From the NCBI GenBank assembly GCA_020466095.1, contig CM035806.1:51561783-51625782 (forward strand): a stretch of DNA of 64,000 nucleotides. Direction: 5' to 3'. The DNA comes from Chlorops oryzae (Eukaryota > Arthropoda > Insecta > Diptera > Chloropidae). Under the pieces are notes generated by a model, which did not search any database, was not told the origin of the DNA, and saw only the letters and a program-made list of their open reading frames with translations. A program made the translations under genes and the position numbers. Positions 12,493 to 23,128 of this stretch are shown here, one piece after another (the first letter of the stretch is position 1; every line of letters starts with the position of its first letter).

Positions 12493-13124
12493 CACTGAGC
12501 GAACGTAACCATGATTTTTTTAAAAGGGCGCATTGTTATTCACAGTCCTTTTGATTTTCGAGCGGAACAAAAATTTCAAAAGAAAAATGGTTGAGTCAAC
12601 AACATTTTTGGTTGAATTGAAAGGAAATATGTTTAATTACATTTATTTTCGTTCGGTATAATTCTCATTTGTTTTATAAAATAAGACATATAAGATATGT
12701 ATTCATCTTAGAACTTTTTAAGCATTGCGAAAGCAGTCACCAAAACGGAGTGACGAAATCGGATGAAGTCCATCCGATGGCTATTTTTTGGGTCATGTTC
12801 AGCAGAGTGCTCTATAGCCATTTGCTTTGAACGTTAATTAAATTTTTTTTTACATTTCTTCTTGTATAGGTATTTTTTTGGAATTTTTTTGAAAAATATC
12901 TTGTCATTTCAACTATGTCCGTGGTTGGTTCAACAATTTAAATTTAAATCCATTTTTGAAAATTATCATTTCAATTCAACCTGAAATATGGTTGATTCAA
13001 AAGGAAACTTTTTTATTTTTTCAACAAGAAAAATTGTTAAAATTAAAAATATTCCTTGTTGAAGCCGTTTTGTATGTTTTTCCTTTTGATTTAACCAGTT
13101 TTCTGGTTGATTTTTTTCTCTGTG
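12493..13124 (+). mobile_element. 632-bp CACTGAG/CACAGAG MITE, copy 1
   Basis: Starts CACTGAGCGAACGTAACC and ends CTCTGTG, with TA on both sides. It has no coding frame. A copy in the opposite orientation lies at 14831-15471 and matches through nearly its whole length, including CCGATGGCTATTTTT and GAAAGCAGTCAC. Confidence 0.8.
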
Positions 13125-14339
13125 TAGTTGAAATTTCCAGCCGGCATATAATTAAGCCGGCATATTTAACGTCTTAGCAATCCTTGAGTCTGACAAAAAA
13201 TAATAAAATAAAGGAATTCCGCTGGTATAGTTTTACAATTTCTATTGCGGTGATAGAACGTTTAATATAATATGGCTCGACTGCTCCTTCTTTTTTTGTT
13301 CATACGGAAAAAATTTTGTAAAAAAAAAATATACCATTTTCAAAGTGAGAAGAGTACCCATTTTGTATACATAAAAGACACTTAGTGCTCTTAGCCTAGC
13401 GGAAATCAAAACTATCAAATATAAATTTTTCTTATTTTAATTTCAATTTTTCAAATACCAACTCCATTTCTCGAAAGCTTGACCTTTTTACCGTTTCCGA
13501 ATCCTGCTAAAAAAAAAAAAAAAAACAGTTCCAGCATTTAAGAAATTTCACAAGGCTCAGCTGGCTGAGACATGCATGTACCTACTTGAGTATGTGCCGA
13601 TATTTAGTTAGACCTCTCTAGAAAACATATGAAACTTGGGAAATCCTCAAACACTGACAGATGACAGAATTTGAATGAGGGTGGCATAATACTCTTAGTA
13701 TGGATCAAGGCCGAATTCATGCGAGCCAACAGCCATTGGCGTGGACTCAAATATTTAAGTGCAAATAGTTCAACCGTTACTGATGATTTCGCAAAAATTT
13801 AACTCAAGTCTAATCATGGCTTAGTCAAAACCGGGGCAATTTAGCTAACCCCAAATGTCATTAGCTTTTCATAGCTTCTGGCTATAATTCTCAGACTTCA
13901 CGGATGTTGCAATATTGGAACTCCTTTGGCACTGATGAGCCACGACGAAATATGTCCTTATCCGCAATAGGTGCGTACGTACCTATATTTTTATTACGGT
14001 CCGAGAAGTTCATTAAAAATAATAGTTTTATTTACTCTGAGAAAAACAAAAAAAAAAAAACAATGTTTTTTTTTCTGAGAGTGTACTTTCGATTTCCATT
14101 CCTTCGCCCTAGCGTTGGTGTTTTTGAGATTTCTCTCCAAACAAGACTAAATTCTGAGAGATTCGAAGGATTTGCATTTATCTTATGCCATAGTTTTCTA
14201 TAACTCCTTTAACTTTCAAATATAAAAACGTATTAATAGGTAAGAATAGGTACATCTAGATGTATCGAGGGCCCGTTCATAAATGCTCGAATTCGATTCG
14301 AAATATAGGGGGAATAAAGTTAATGCGATATTTTCAAAT
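13125..14339. other. AT-rich non-coding DNA
   Basis: No gene, RNA or bounded repeat recognised; poly-A/T runs near 13320 and 13510. The short open frame at 13904-14203 is not gene-like beyond its length. Confidence 0.5.
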
Positions 14340-14556
14340 ATCCCGGCTGGAAATTCTATCTCAGCGCTAGCTAGGCCCTAGCTAGTTTATATCTTGGGTT
14401 TAGCTAGTAAAGTCTAGCTAGCGCCTTCGATCCCTGCTCCAGCGAGCGTTTTTTTTTTTTGTTGGAAAAGTAAATAATTTAACATCTACATTATTAAAAA
14501 AACTGAGAAATAAAAGAATTTACCAATATTTTTATGCTTAAAAAATAAAAAAAAAA

Positions 14557-14790
14557 GATTCTATAGGAATTTCTTGAAAGAACTTGTGCGAGACGTTTTG
14601 GAAGGCCCCACGAAAGCAACTTGTTTTATTGGTTCGCGTCCAACTTTTAGTTTCTCTGCATTTCTTCGCAAAAATTTACTTGCCTGTTGTATTCTCCATT
14701 TTTCAACAAATTCTTTGGCCTGCGGCGGGGTTCGATCTCGAACTTTCCCGATTATAAGTCTAGCACACTTCAACTACGCCATCGCGAGAT
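14557..14790 (-). mobile_element. tRNA-derived SINE, family 2 (minus strand)
   Basis: Read on the minus strand it starts with ATGGCGTAGTTGAAGTGTGC (box-A-like) and has a box-B-like GAGTTCGA region. It ends in AAGAAATTCCTATAGAAT. It matches the plus-strand copy at 51321-51562 along its length. Confidence 0.78.
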
Positions 14791-14830
14791 ATGATTTGAG
14801 TTTCCTAGTTTTATTATATCAATATAAGTG

Positions 14831-15471
14831 CACAGAGAAAAAAATCAACCAGAAAACTGGTTAAATCAAAAGGAAAAACATACAAAACGGCTTCAACAAG
14901 GAATATTTTTAATTTTAACAATTTTTCTTGTTGAAATAATTAAAAATTTTCCTTTTGAATCAACCATATTTCAGGTTGAATTGAAATGATAATTTTCAAA
15001 AATGGATTTAAATTTAAATTGTTGAACTAACCACGGACGTAATTGAAATGACAAGATAATTTTTAGAATAAAAAAAAATTTCTAAAACAACTACCTATAA
15101 AAGAAGAAAAGTCAAAACAAATTTAGTTAAGGTTCAAAGCAAATGGCCACAATGCCCTCTGCTGAACATAATCCCAAAAATAGCCATCGGATGGACTTCA
15201 TCCGATTTGGTCACTCCGTTGTCGTGACTGCTTTCGCAATGCTTAAAAAGTTCTAAGATGAATACATATCTTATATGTCCTATTTTATAAAACAAATGAG
15301 AATTATAACGAACGAAAAGAAATGTAATTAAACATATTTCCTTTTAAATCAACCAAAAATATTGTTGAATCAACAATTTTTCTTTTGAAATTTTCGTTCT
15401 GCTCGAAAATCAAAAGGACTGTGAATAACAATGCGTCCTTTTAAAAAAATCATGGTTACGTTCGCTCAGTG
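14831..15471 (-). mobile_element. CACTGAG/CACAGAG MITE, copy 2 (inverted)
   Basis: Reverse orientation copy of 12493-13124: begins CACAGAGAAAAAAATCAACC and ends CGTTCGCTCAGTG. It shares the internal CCATCGGATGGACTTCATCC region. Non-coding. Confidence 0.8.
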
Positions 15472-15553
15472 TGGGAAACAGTGGAAACTATTAGATTGAC
15501 AGTAGAGCTTATTGTATTTTACGTAGATTCTATTATATTTTTCTATCACCCCT

Positions 15554-15696
15554 ATTATGATTGGCGACTACTGATAGAGAATCGGAAAAGTTCTATCGTC
15601 GACTAAAATGTTTCGTTTTCTAGTATGTGGAAAATTGAAAATTTTTGTCGAAGATACAACCGTTTCGATTCTCTATCAGTAGTCGACAATCATAAT
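15554..15696. repeat. Foldback inverted repeat
   Basis: Arms of about 31 bp (15554-15584 and 15666-15696), differing at only one or two positions, contain CTACTGATAGAGAATCG and its reverse complement. They probably form the core of a small element bounded near 15478 and 15756. Confidence 0.7.
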
Positions 15697-15901
15697 ACGG
15701 CTGTATGTCTTCTTATCGTAGAAACAAAGATGCAAAAATTTTTTCAGTGTAGTCATCGCCCCTACAGGGGTGGCTCTAGCTAGCGCTTAACTAGCGCCAG
15801 ACTAGATTTATCTAGTTGGGTAAATCCAGCTAGGCGCTAGTTAGGCACTAGCTAGGCCCTAGCTAGTAACTAGATTTCTCTAGGCAATTTCCACCCGGGA
15901 T

Positions 15902-18900
15902 CCTTCGGTTGACACCGTTAGTTGACACAAGTGCGTGAGGCCCCCTGGGTTAGGGGCCCGGGAGATTGTCACCCCTAACACCTCCGATAGTTACGCCACT
16001 GGTCTTGAAATTCCGAAGTGAGTATTTGTGGGTCTGTCTCACGGATTCTAAATTTCTAAATTTTTTCTTCTTCTCCATAAATGACGAAAAAAAATAGATT
16101 AATCTCACCGCATCACATCGCATCGCAGCAGAGAATAAAAACGAGATCAAAAAATGAAGTATGAAGAAATTGAAGATGAGACGAGATCCACCGCAAAATT
16201 AGTTGTTAAAAGAAAGAAGTCAAACGATAAAAGGTAATCCCCACCCCTTCCTCCTTCCCCCTTCCCCCCTCCCCTCACCCAACTCGCCGTCGCAAAGCTA
16301 TCGAGCGCTAGAAAGTAGGCACACAAAAAAAGTGCGTAACTAGTGCTCACAGATACAGACGCAAACAGATTCTGTTACTGTTGCAGGCAAATGCTTGGCT
16401 TGCCGCCACCTTGCTTCTTTGCACATTATCCTATGTGAGGAATAGTTCTGTTCCGTACATACGCACTCAGACCACGGGTCAGCCTTTCCGACACCATTTT
16501 GTAACATTATGATTGTGCGTTGAGCTGATTGGTGGAAAAAGAGGCCGGAACAGTTTTGTGGTTAGATCTGTTTGCATCCTCCAACTGCATGTGCTCCAAC
16601 GTGTGTGTGTGTGTGTTTGTGTGTGTGTAAGCGAGTTTGTGCGTGTGGGTATATGCGTTCGAGTGTCAGTGTGCGTATGAGTACGTATGTGTGTTCGGCA
16701 GCTTGAATGTGTAGCTGTGGTTTGGAAACCACAAAGCACATCTAAACTGGGCGCATGGAAAAGCAAAACTGCAATTTGACACATCAAAACAAAAAAAAAA
16801 AAATTAACCAGCAAAGCGCTGAATTGAGAAAAAACCCAAAGAACTTCGTTGGGGGTAATTAAAAATTTGGACTAAAAATAGTTGGGGAAAAAAATTAAAA
16901 CTGAGCATTTGATTGCTTAGCGGCGGCAGGCATGTGTGTGTGTGTGTGCGTTCATTTTCATTTTTCCTTTTATTTTTGTTTTGTCTTTTTTCATAGTTCA
17001 GCCCCATAGTTAGGCGAGGCAAAGTGGCGCGCAAAAAGCATTGTCTGCTTCCCACAATTTTCAATTTCATTTCAGCGTTCTTCTGCGGTCAAGCACTTTT
17101 AAGGTGGCCATACGAGGGTACTTCTCAATATTCAAGCTCTGATGGTAAAATTTTTTCTTCTTTTTTCATATGGGTCAGTGGGGCGTTTTCTCCGAAGAAT
17201 ACTTTGGCGGAAGGTTTTTTGTTTTTTCTTTTTGTTTCTTTTTATCTTGCTCAAACTGAAATGTAGAAGCGTCAGAGAAATTCGTTGGGTTTCGAGGGAG
17301 AGCGAATAAGCAACCTTGAAAGTTGGTTTTCTTGCTTCCAATCGAATCGTATCGTTTTGATGCAATGCTATATTTTTAGGTTGAGAGCAAAAGATCAATT
17401 TGTAACATGAACTGTATTTTAAATAACAAAATCGCTGGCCACCTTGGCATAAGCATTAGCGAACATTTCTGCAGCAGCTTTATAGGCTCTTTTTTTAAAT
17501 ATTTCTTATTTTCATTTTATATTTTAATCCATATTGGATGGTAGTTTTGTACACTTTATGGCATTAAAACGACATTTTGTAATTGGATTTTTTTTTTTCA
17601 GAAAATGTCAAAATGTTGAATTTAAACAAAATATGCATAGGTCATTACATTCGGCGAAAATAGTTCGACCATTAAATTCATGAAATTCAAAATATAATGC
17701 AACTATACGAAACTTATTTTCGCAGAGATGGTTAAGCTGGGATTAAAATTCGAACGCTTTCTAAAAAGCAAGTCAATTTTTTTAACATATCAAAGGAGTA
17801 TGTTTCGTGTTTCTGTTTCAATTACACTGATCCATTTTCCAATCAGAATAGTTACGATAGGTTACGTTGCGATGGTTGTGTCTTTAAGGATGACACACTT
17901 AGGAAATATTGCGACCCGTTTTTATACCACAAGGGAAGGCATGCCTCCTTAGTTAACCCTTTAATGGAGCCAGCAGAACTTATTTATTGACCGAGCTATA
18001 TCTCTTATTCTTGCAAAGAACAGCTTGTTGAGAAAAGTGAGAAAGAAGGATCCGAATAGCCTAAATCTTCTACAGACAGTGAGATTACAGACAGTGATAT
18101 TCAAAACGTGATTGCGGTCATTTGACCGCCTTGGTCTTTCTAGTGTTAAACTCGAATATCTCCTAGAGCGGGACATGGGCGTTCCGAGTGAAAGATTGCT
18201 TTGGTAGTGCTTAAATTTGCCACAGTGTTATATGGCACAATTATAAGACATTAACCCAAAAAAAAGTTTGGGGGGTTAGATGAAGTTTAGGGAGCTGTGG
18301 ACCAAAAACCCATAAAATCCAAAAAATTCGTGACGTCCGATTTCGATGAAAATTTTAATATAGAATAAGTGAAGAATTTTGGGGCTAAAATGTTTTCAAA
18401 CAACTGATTACTACTTGTATTTTTTGGACCAGTTTGGAACTAGACCCAAACTAGACTAGTTGTAATCAGTTTTTTGAAAAATTTTTAGCACCATTTCTTT
18501 TGCGAAGCACAAAACCAATTGGAAAGTTTGTCACGCTTCGTAAAGTTTCCTCCATAGAAATTTTGACATTTTATTTTTCCATTTCGAAAAGTTTCCCATT
18601 TCGTAAAATTTGCGAACCTGCTTGAGGACCACTATTGTTTCTTTATTTCAGCGAAAAACCGAATAAAGCTGTCACCAGTAACCAGATCGCATTTTTAAAC
18701 AGCAGCTTTTCATTATTTGCAAATGAATCGAAAAGCAAACGATTCGGATGGATTTCAAAAGTGTAAAAAATTAAATATTTTCTTTAACTCTGAATGTGCC
18801 TATCTTATCGGGTTTTGGATTCTTATGCAATCGGAACTTTTTTCATTATCTCATATAAACCCAAAACTCATCTGATATGTGTCACCTTATTGATGGAGAA

Positions 18901-19429
18901 ATATTATATAGAATTGACGGTACGAAACCAGCTATCACACTAGCTTACAAATAATTTATTTCGATTTTTTCTGAACAACTGAGTGCAGTTTTCTTATGAT
19001 GAAGGGAAAATTTTCATGAAATTTTTCTAAAATATGTGTTTTTCTAAGGTTTAAAAGTCTATGGAATGGTAGTTTCTTGTTCGATCTTGAAAGTCCTGGG
19101 AAGGAATGCTATAAACAAGCTTTATTATTGTGTGTACAGCATTGTTTGCAGGGCAATAAGAGGACCTACTGTTAAATATTTAGTAACTGCTGGGTGACAA
19201 TGAATTTCAAAGAATTTCAAGAGACAATTTCAACTTGATCAATGGAGTTTTGATGGAACCATTTTGAAGTTTTGTTGATTTTTAAATAGGTACTACTTAA
19301 AACCACTCTAAAATCCGATTTTAGGTGATGACCCAGTTTCCTTTGAAATACCCTTCATTTCCGTAATCACTGATTCAAAATTTTATACCTCAAAAACTCA
19401 TTAAGATAGAAAGATGAAACTAGTCAGTT
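15902..19429. other. Non-coding DNA with GT microsatellites
   Basis: GT/CA tracts at about 16600-16700 and 16930-16950 and a C-rich tract at about 16240-16275. No gene is supported: the frames at 16479-16814 and 17728-17952 lack any recognisable domain. From 18200 to 19430 it is plain AT-rich DNA. Confidence 0.45.
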
Positions 19430-19475
19430 TTTCCATTTATTTTTAGCGAAAAAACAATTGAATTTTTCAATTCAA

Positions 19476-21304
19476 AGATATGTTATGTTATGTTATGTTA
19501 TGTTATGTTATGTTATGTTATGTTATGTTATGTTATGTTATGTTATGTTATGTTATGTTATGTTATGTTATGTTATGTTATGTTATGTTATGTTATAGTT
19601 ATGTTTATGTTATGTTATGTTTTTATGTTAATGTTATGTTATGTTATGTTATGTTATGTTATGTTATGTTATGTTATGTTATGTTATGTTATGTTATGTT
19701 ATGTTATGTTATTTGTTATGTTATGTTATGTTATGTTATGTTATTTAGTTAGTTATTTGTTATGTTATGTTATGTTATGTTATGTTATGTTATGTTATTG
19801 TTATGTTATTAGTTATGTTATGTTATGTTATGTTATGTTATGTTATGTTATGTTATGTTATGTTATGTTATGTTATGTTATGTTTATGTTATGTTATGTT
19901 ATGTTATGTTATGTTATGTTATGTTATGTTATGTTATGTTATGTTATGTTATGTTATGTTTATGTTATGTTATGTTATGTTATGTTATGTTATGTTATGT
20001 TATGTTATGTTATGTTATGTTATGTTATGTTATGTTATGTTATGTTATGTTATGTTATGTTATGTTATGTTATGTTATGTTATGTTATGTTATGTTATGT
20101 TATGTTATGTTATTTATGTTATGTTATGTTATGTTATGTTTATGTTATGTTATGTTATGTTATGTTATGTTATGTTATGTTATGTTATGTTATGTTTATG
20201 TTTTATGTTATGTTATGTTATGTTATGTTATGTTATGTTATGTATGTTATGTTATGTTATGTTATGTTATGTTATGTTATGTTATGTTATGTTTATGTTA
20301 TGTTATGTTTATGTTATGTTATGTTATGTATGTTATGTTTTTGTTATGTTATGTATTTATGTTTTTATTTGTTATGTTATGTTTAATGTTTGATGTTATG
20401 TTATGTTATGTTATGTTATGTTGATGTTATGTTATGTTATGTTATGTTATTGTTATGTTATGTTATGTTATGTTATGTTATGTTATGTTATGTTATGTTA
20501 TGTTATGTTATGTGTGTTGTTAATGTTATGTTATGTTAATGTTATGTTATGTATTATGTTATGTTATTTATTTATGTTGATGTTATGTTATGGATTATGT
20601 TATGTTATGTTATGTTATTGTTATGTTATGTTATGTTTGTATATGTTAAATCATTAATGTTATGTTATTATGTTATGTTATGTTATGTTATGTTTGTTAT
20701 GTTATTTTATGTTATGTTATGTTATGTTATAGTTATGTTATGTTATGTTAAATGTTATTTATGTTATGTTATGTTATTGTATTATGTTATGTTTGTTATG
20801 TTATTGTTATGTATATGTTATGTTAATGTTAGTTATGTTATGTTATGTTATGTTATGTTATGTTATGTTATGTTATGTTATGTTATGTTATGTTATGTTA
20901 TGTTATGTTAGTTGTTATGTTATGTTATGTTATGTTATGTTATGTTATGTTATGTTATGTTATGTTATGTTATGTTATGTTATGTTTATGTTATGTTATG
21001 TTATGTTATGTTATGTTATGTTATGTTATGTTATGTTATGTTATGTTATGTTATGTTATGTTATGTTATGTTATGTTATGTTATGTTATGTTATGTTATG
21101 TTATGTTTATGTTATGTTATGTTATGTTATGTTATGTTATGTTATGTTATGTTATGTTATGTTATGTTATGTTATGTTATGTTATGTTATGTTATGTTAT
21201 GTTATGTTTGTATGTTATTGTTATGTTATGTTTTATGTTATGTTATGTTATGTTATGTTATGTTATGTTATGTTATGTTATGTTATGTTATGTTATGTTA
21301 TGTA
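19476..21304 (+). repeat. TTATG pentanucleotide satellite, about 1.8 kb
   Basis: About 365 units of TTATG (equivalently CATAA on the other strand) with scattered single-base slips and a less regular stretch at about 20300-20830. The long Met-Leu-Cys-Tyr-Val frames on the plus strand are simply this repeat read in frame (15 bases give five codons) and are not genes. Its flanks match another dispersed repeat copy (see 21305-21760). Confidence 0.98.
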
Positions 21305-21760
21305 TATGAACCTCTGAATTGAGTTGTTTTAGAAATACCTTTATATCGTGGAAACGGTGTGTGGTGCAGCTCTGAAATTTAACTCACAATCGATTGGCCT
21401 ACAATTTAAGATATCGATTTTGGAGAGCCGACTTTTAATCGGTGAAATGTGTTTTAAAAATTTTTCTCAATTTTTCGATTTTGAGCATCATTTTTTACCA
21501 TTCATTTAAAGATTTGTAATTTTTGTTTTTATGTCATATTAAAGAATGATGTTTAAGAACACAAAAGCTTTAAAAATTTTGAAATATTTGAAACCACATT
21601 TGAGAAGAATTAGTTAAAAAAAAAAACAATGGCTCGAAATTCTGACGTGATGGAATTTTTTTGATATTTTTCAATTTTTCGGCAGACAAAAGTCTAATAG
21701 AACGACTAGTGCAACTCAAAAGGGGAAATTAAAATTTCAATTTTGCAGGTCTGTGTAATT
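21305..21760 (-). repeat. Dispersed repeat interrupted by the TTATG satellite
   Basis: The reverse complement matches 28375-28885: shared blocks include TACACAG(G/A)CCTGCAAAATT at the outer end, CATCATTCTTTAATATGACAT and ACGATATA-AGG. The homology resumes on the other side of the satellite at about 19437-19475 (TCGCTAAAAATAA against TCGTTTGAAAAATAA). Confidence 0.75.
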
Positions 21761-21963
21761 AATAAAACAGATAATCCAAAACAAGTTTTTTTTTTTTTAA
21801 ATTTTATACTGAAAAAACTTTTTCCATAAAAAGGAAAGTAAATTTTAAATAGTTTTTTCAGTGTATTCCAGTTTTTTTTGACACATTCTGGATGTTTAAA
21901 AAAAAAACTGCTTATTTAAAAAAAATGTATGGAAGTGTTTTTTAAAAATTATATCCTCCGATA

Positions 21964-22198
21964 GTGGCTCTGGGAGAGCGTAGGCGATGCATGCTATGCT
22001 CTTGATCCCAGGGCCCGAGGTTCGATTCCCGGCACAGGCGAAGAGGAAAGTAACGTTCCAAGCCAAACACTGGTTTTTCAAAGGATTACATGTTAGGGGC
22101 CACACTACATAAAACGACATACACAAGCACAAGAAAACCCCCTCGGGGTCTTACAACGGACCTAAGTGGCAGCCACTCCAACTTACATACATACATAA
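21964..22198 (+). mobile_element. tRNA-derived SINE, family 1, with 11-bp TSD
   Basis: Body starts GTGGCTCTGGGAGAGCGTAG, with a box-B-like GAGGTTCGATTCCCGG, and ends in a CATACATACATA tail. The 11-bp sequence ATCCTCCGATA is repeated exactly at 21953-21963 and 22199-22209, the mark of LINE-driven retroposition. Same family as 8126-8390. Confidence 0.9.
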
Positions 22199-22238
22199 AT
22201 CCTCCGATATATGCTCGCTCTCGAAATTTATTCTCTTA

Positions 22239-22721
22239 GGGCCAATATTACCAAGCATATTTAAAAAATTTTTTAAATTAAAATTAAAATTTTTTAAAAA
22301 TAAATTTCATTTTCAATATCGAAATTTTTTAAACATAAAAATTTACGGCAGCACCGTCTACTTCCAGGGCTGTGAGCACATTTGACAGCTGATTAGATCA
22401 TTAGTTTTAAAAACGGATTCTATAAAGAGCCATTCTAACGATTGTTTCGTTCTCCAAATTGCTGCCCTGTGACTCCAAAGCTTTTAGTCCTGTCTATCGT
22501 ATTGTGTTATTTCTAAAACTGCATTTTTTTAAAAATTATTTCTTTGAATTTTTCCAAACAGCTGGTTTTTAAAAATCGAACTCAAATTTGATGTCATATT
22601 TAAACGCAGTGCCGAGGTGATTTAAAATATTTTTAAACTTTTTTTAAAAATTGAAATGGTAAAAACCAAAAGCGGATTTTTATTTTAAAAAAATTTTAAA
22701 TATGCTTGGTAATATTGGCCC
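22239..22721. mobile_element. PIF/Harbinger-like MITE, TTA TSD
   Basis: Perfect terminal repeats of more than 25 bp starting GGGCCAATATTACCAAGC, flanked by TTA (22236-22238 and 22722-22724). Interior is AT-rich and non-coding. Confidence 0.85.
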
Positions 22722-22724
22722 TTA

Positions 22725-23128
22725 ATATATTTTTTTATTTAACCCAAAGTGTATACGTAGATACATATATTCTCTTTTTTTCTATTTCAACCTTTTGCCA
22801 AAGTCGAAAGAAAAACAAAGCAAAAATTGTTTCTTTTAAATACTTTTACACGCTTCCGAGTTTTAATGACAAAATAAAGAAAGCAATAAAATTATAAATG
22901 CAAATTAGCTGCCTTCCGTGTTATATGTGCACATTTTGTGCGATAAGAGCTTTAGTAGAAAAGTTTAAAAACTGATTTCTGTAGTCCACTAGATTTTCAT
23001 TCAAATTTCCTTCGAGCTCTTCTAGTCTTCTAGTCGTTTCAAGGAAAGTAAAATGAACTTATTGTGTAATTTCTCAAGATTTTCTAACTGTAAAATGCAA
23101 TCGATAAGCTTGGGTTAGTAGCGAACGA
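22725..23128. other. Upstream flank of protease gene A
   Basis: AT-rich, no repeat recognised. A short upstream frame (ATG at 23053, stop at 23116-23118) lies just before the chosen start of gene A and would act as a leader frame if transcribed. No certain TATA box or initiator can be named. Confidence 0.35.

Larger units (their letters stand above)
14340..15901. mobile_element. Composite TIR element with CTAGCTAG subterminal motifs
   Basis: Outer ends ATCCCGGCTGGAAATT and AATTTCCACCCGGGAT are inverted with one mismatch. Both subterminal regions (14360-14440 and 15775-15895) are packed with CTAGCTAG and GCGCTAG palindromes. The interior is made of a minus-strand SINE (14557-14790), the MITE 14831-15471 and a foldback piece (15478-15756). 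No target duplication is evident. Confidence 0.6.

Noticed and set aside
19480..21322. Long plus-strand open frames of Met-Leu-Cys-Tyr-Val repeats
   Set aside because: They are the TTATG satellite read in frame; a pentamer array has no stops in these frames and no gene signals.
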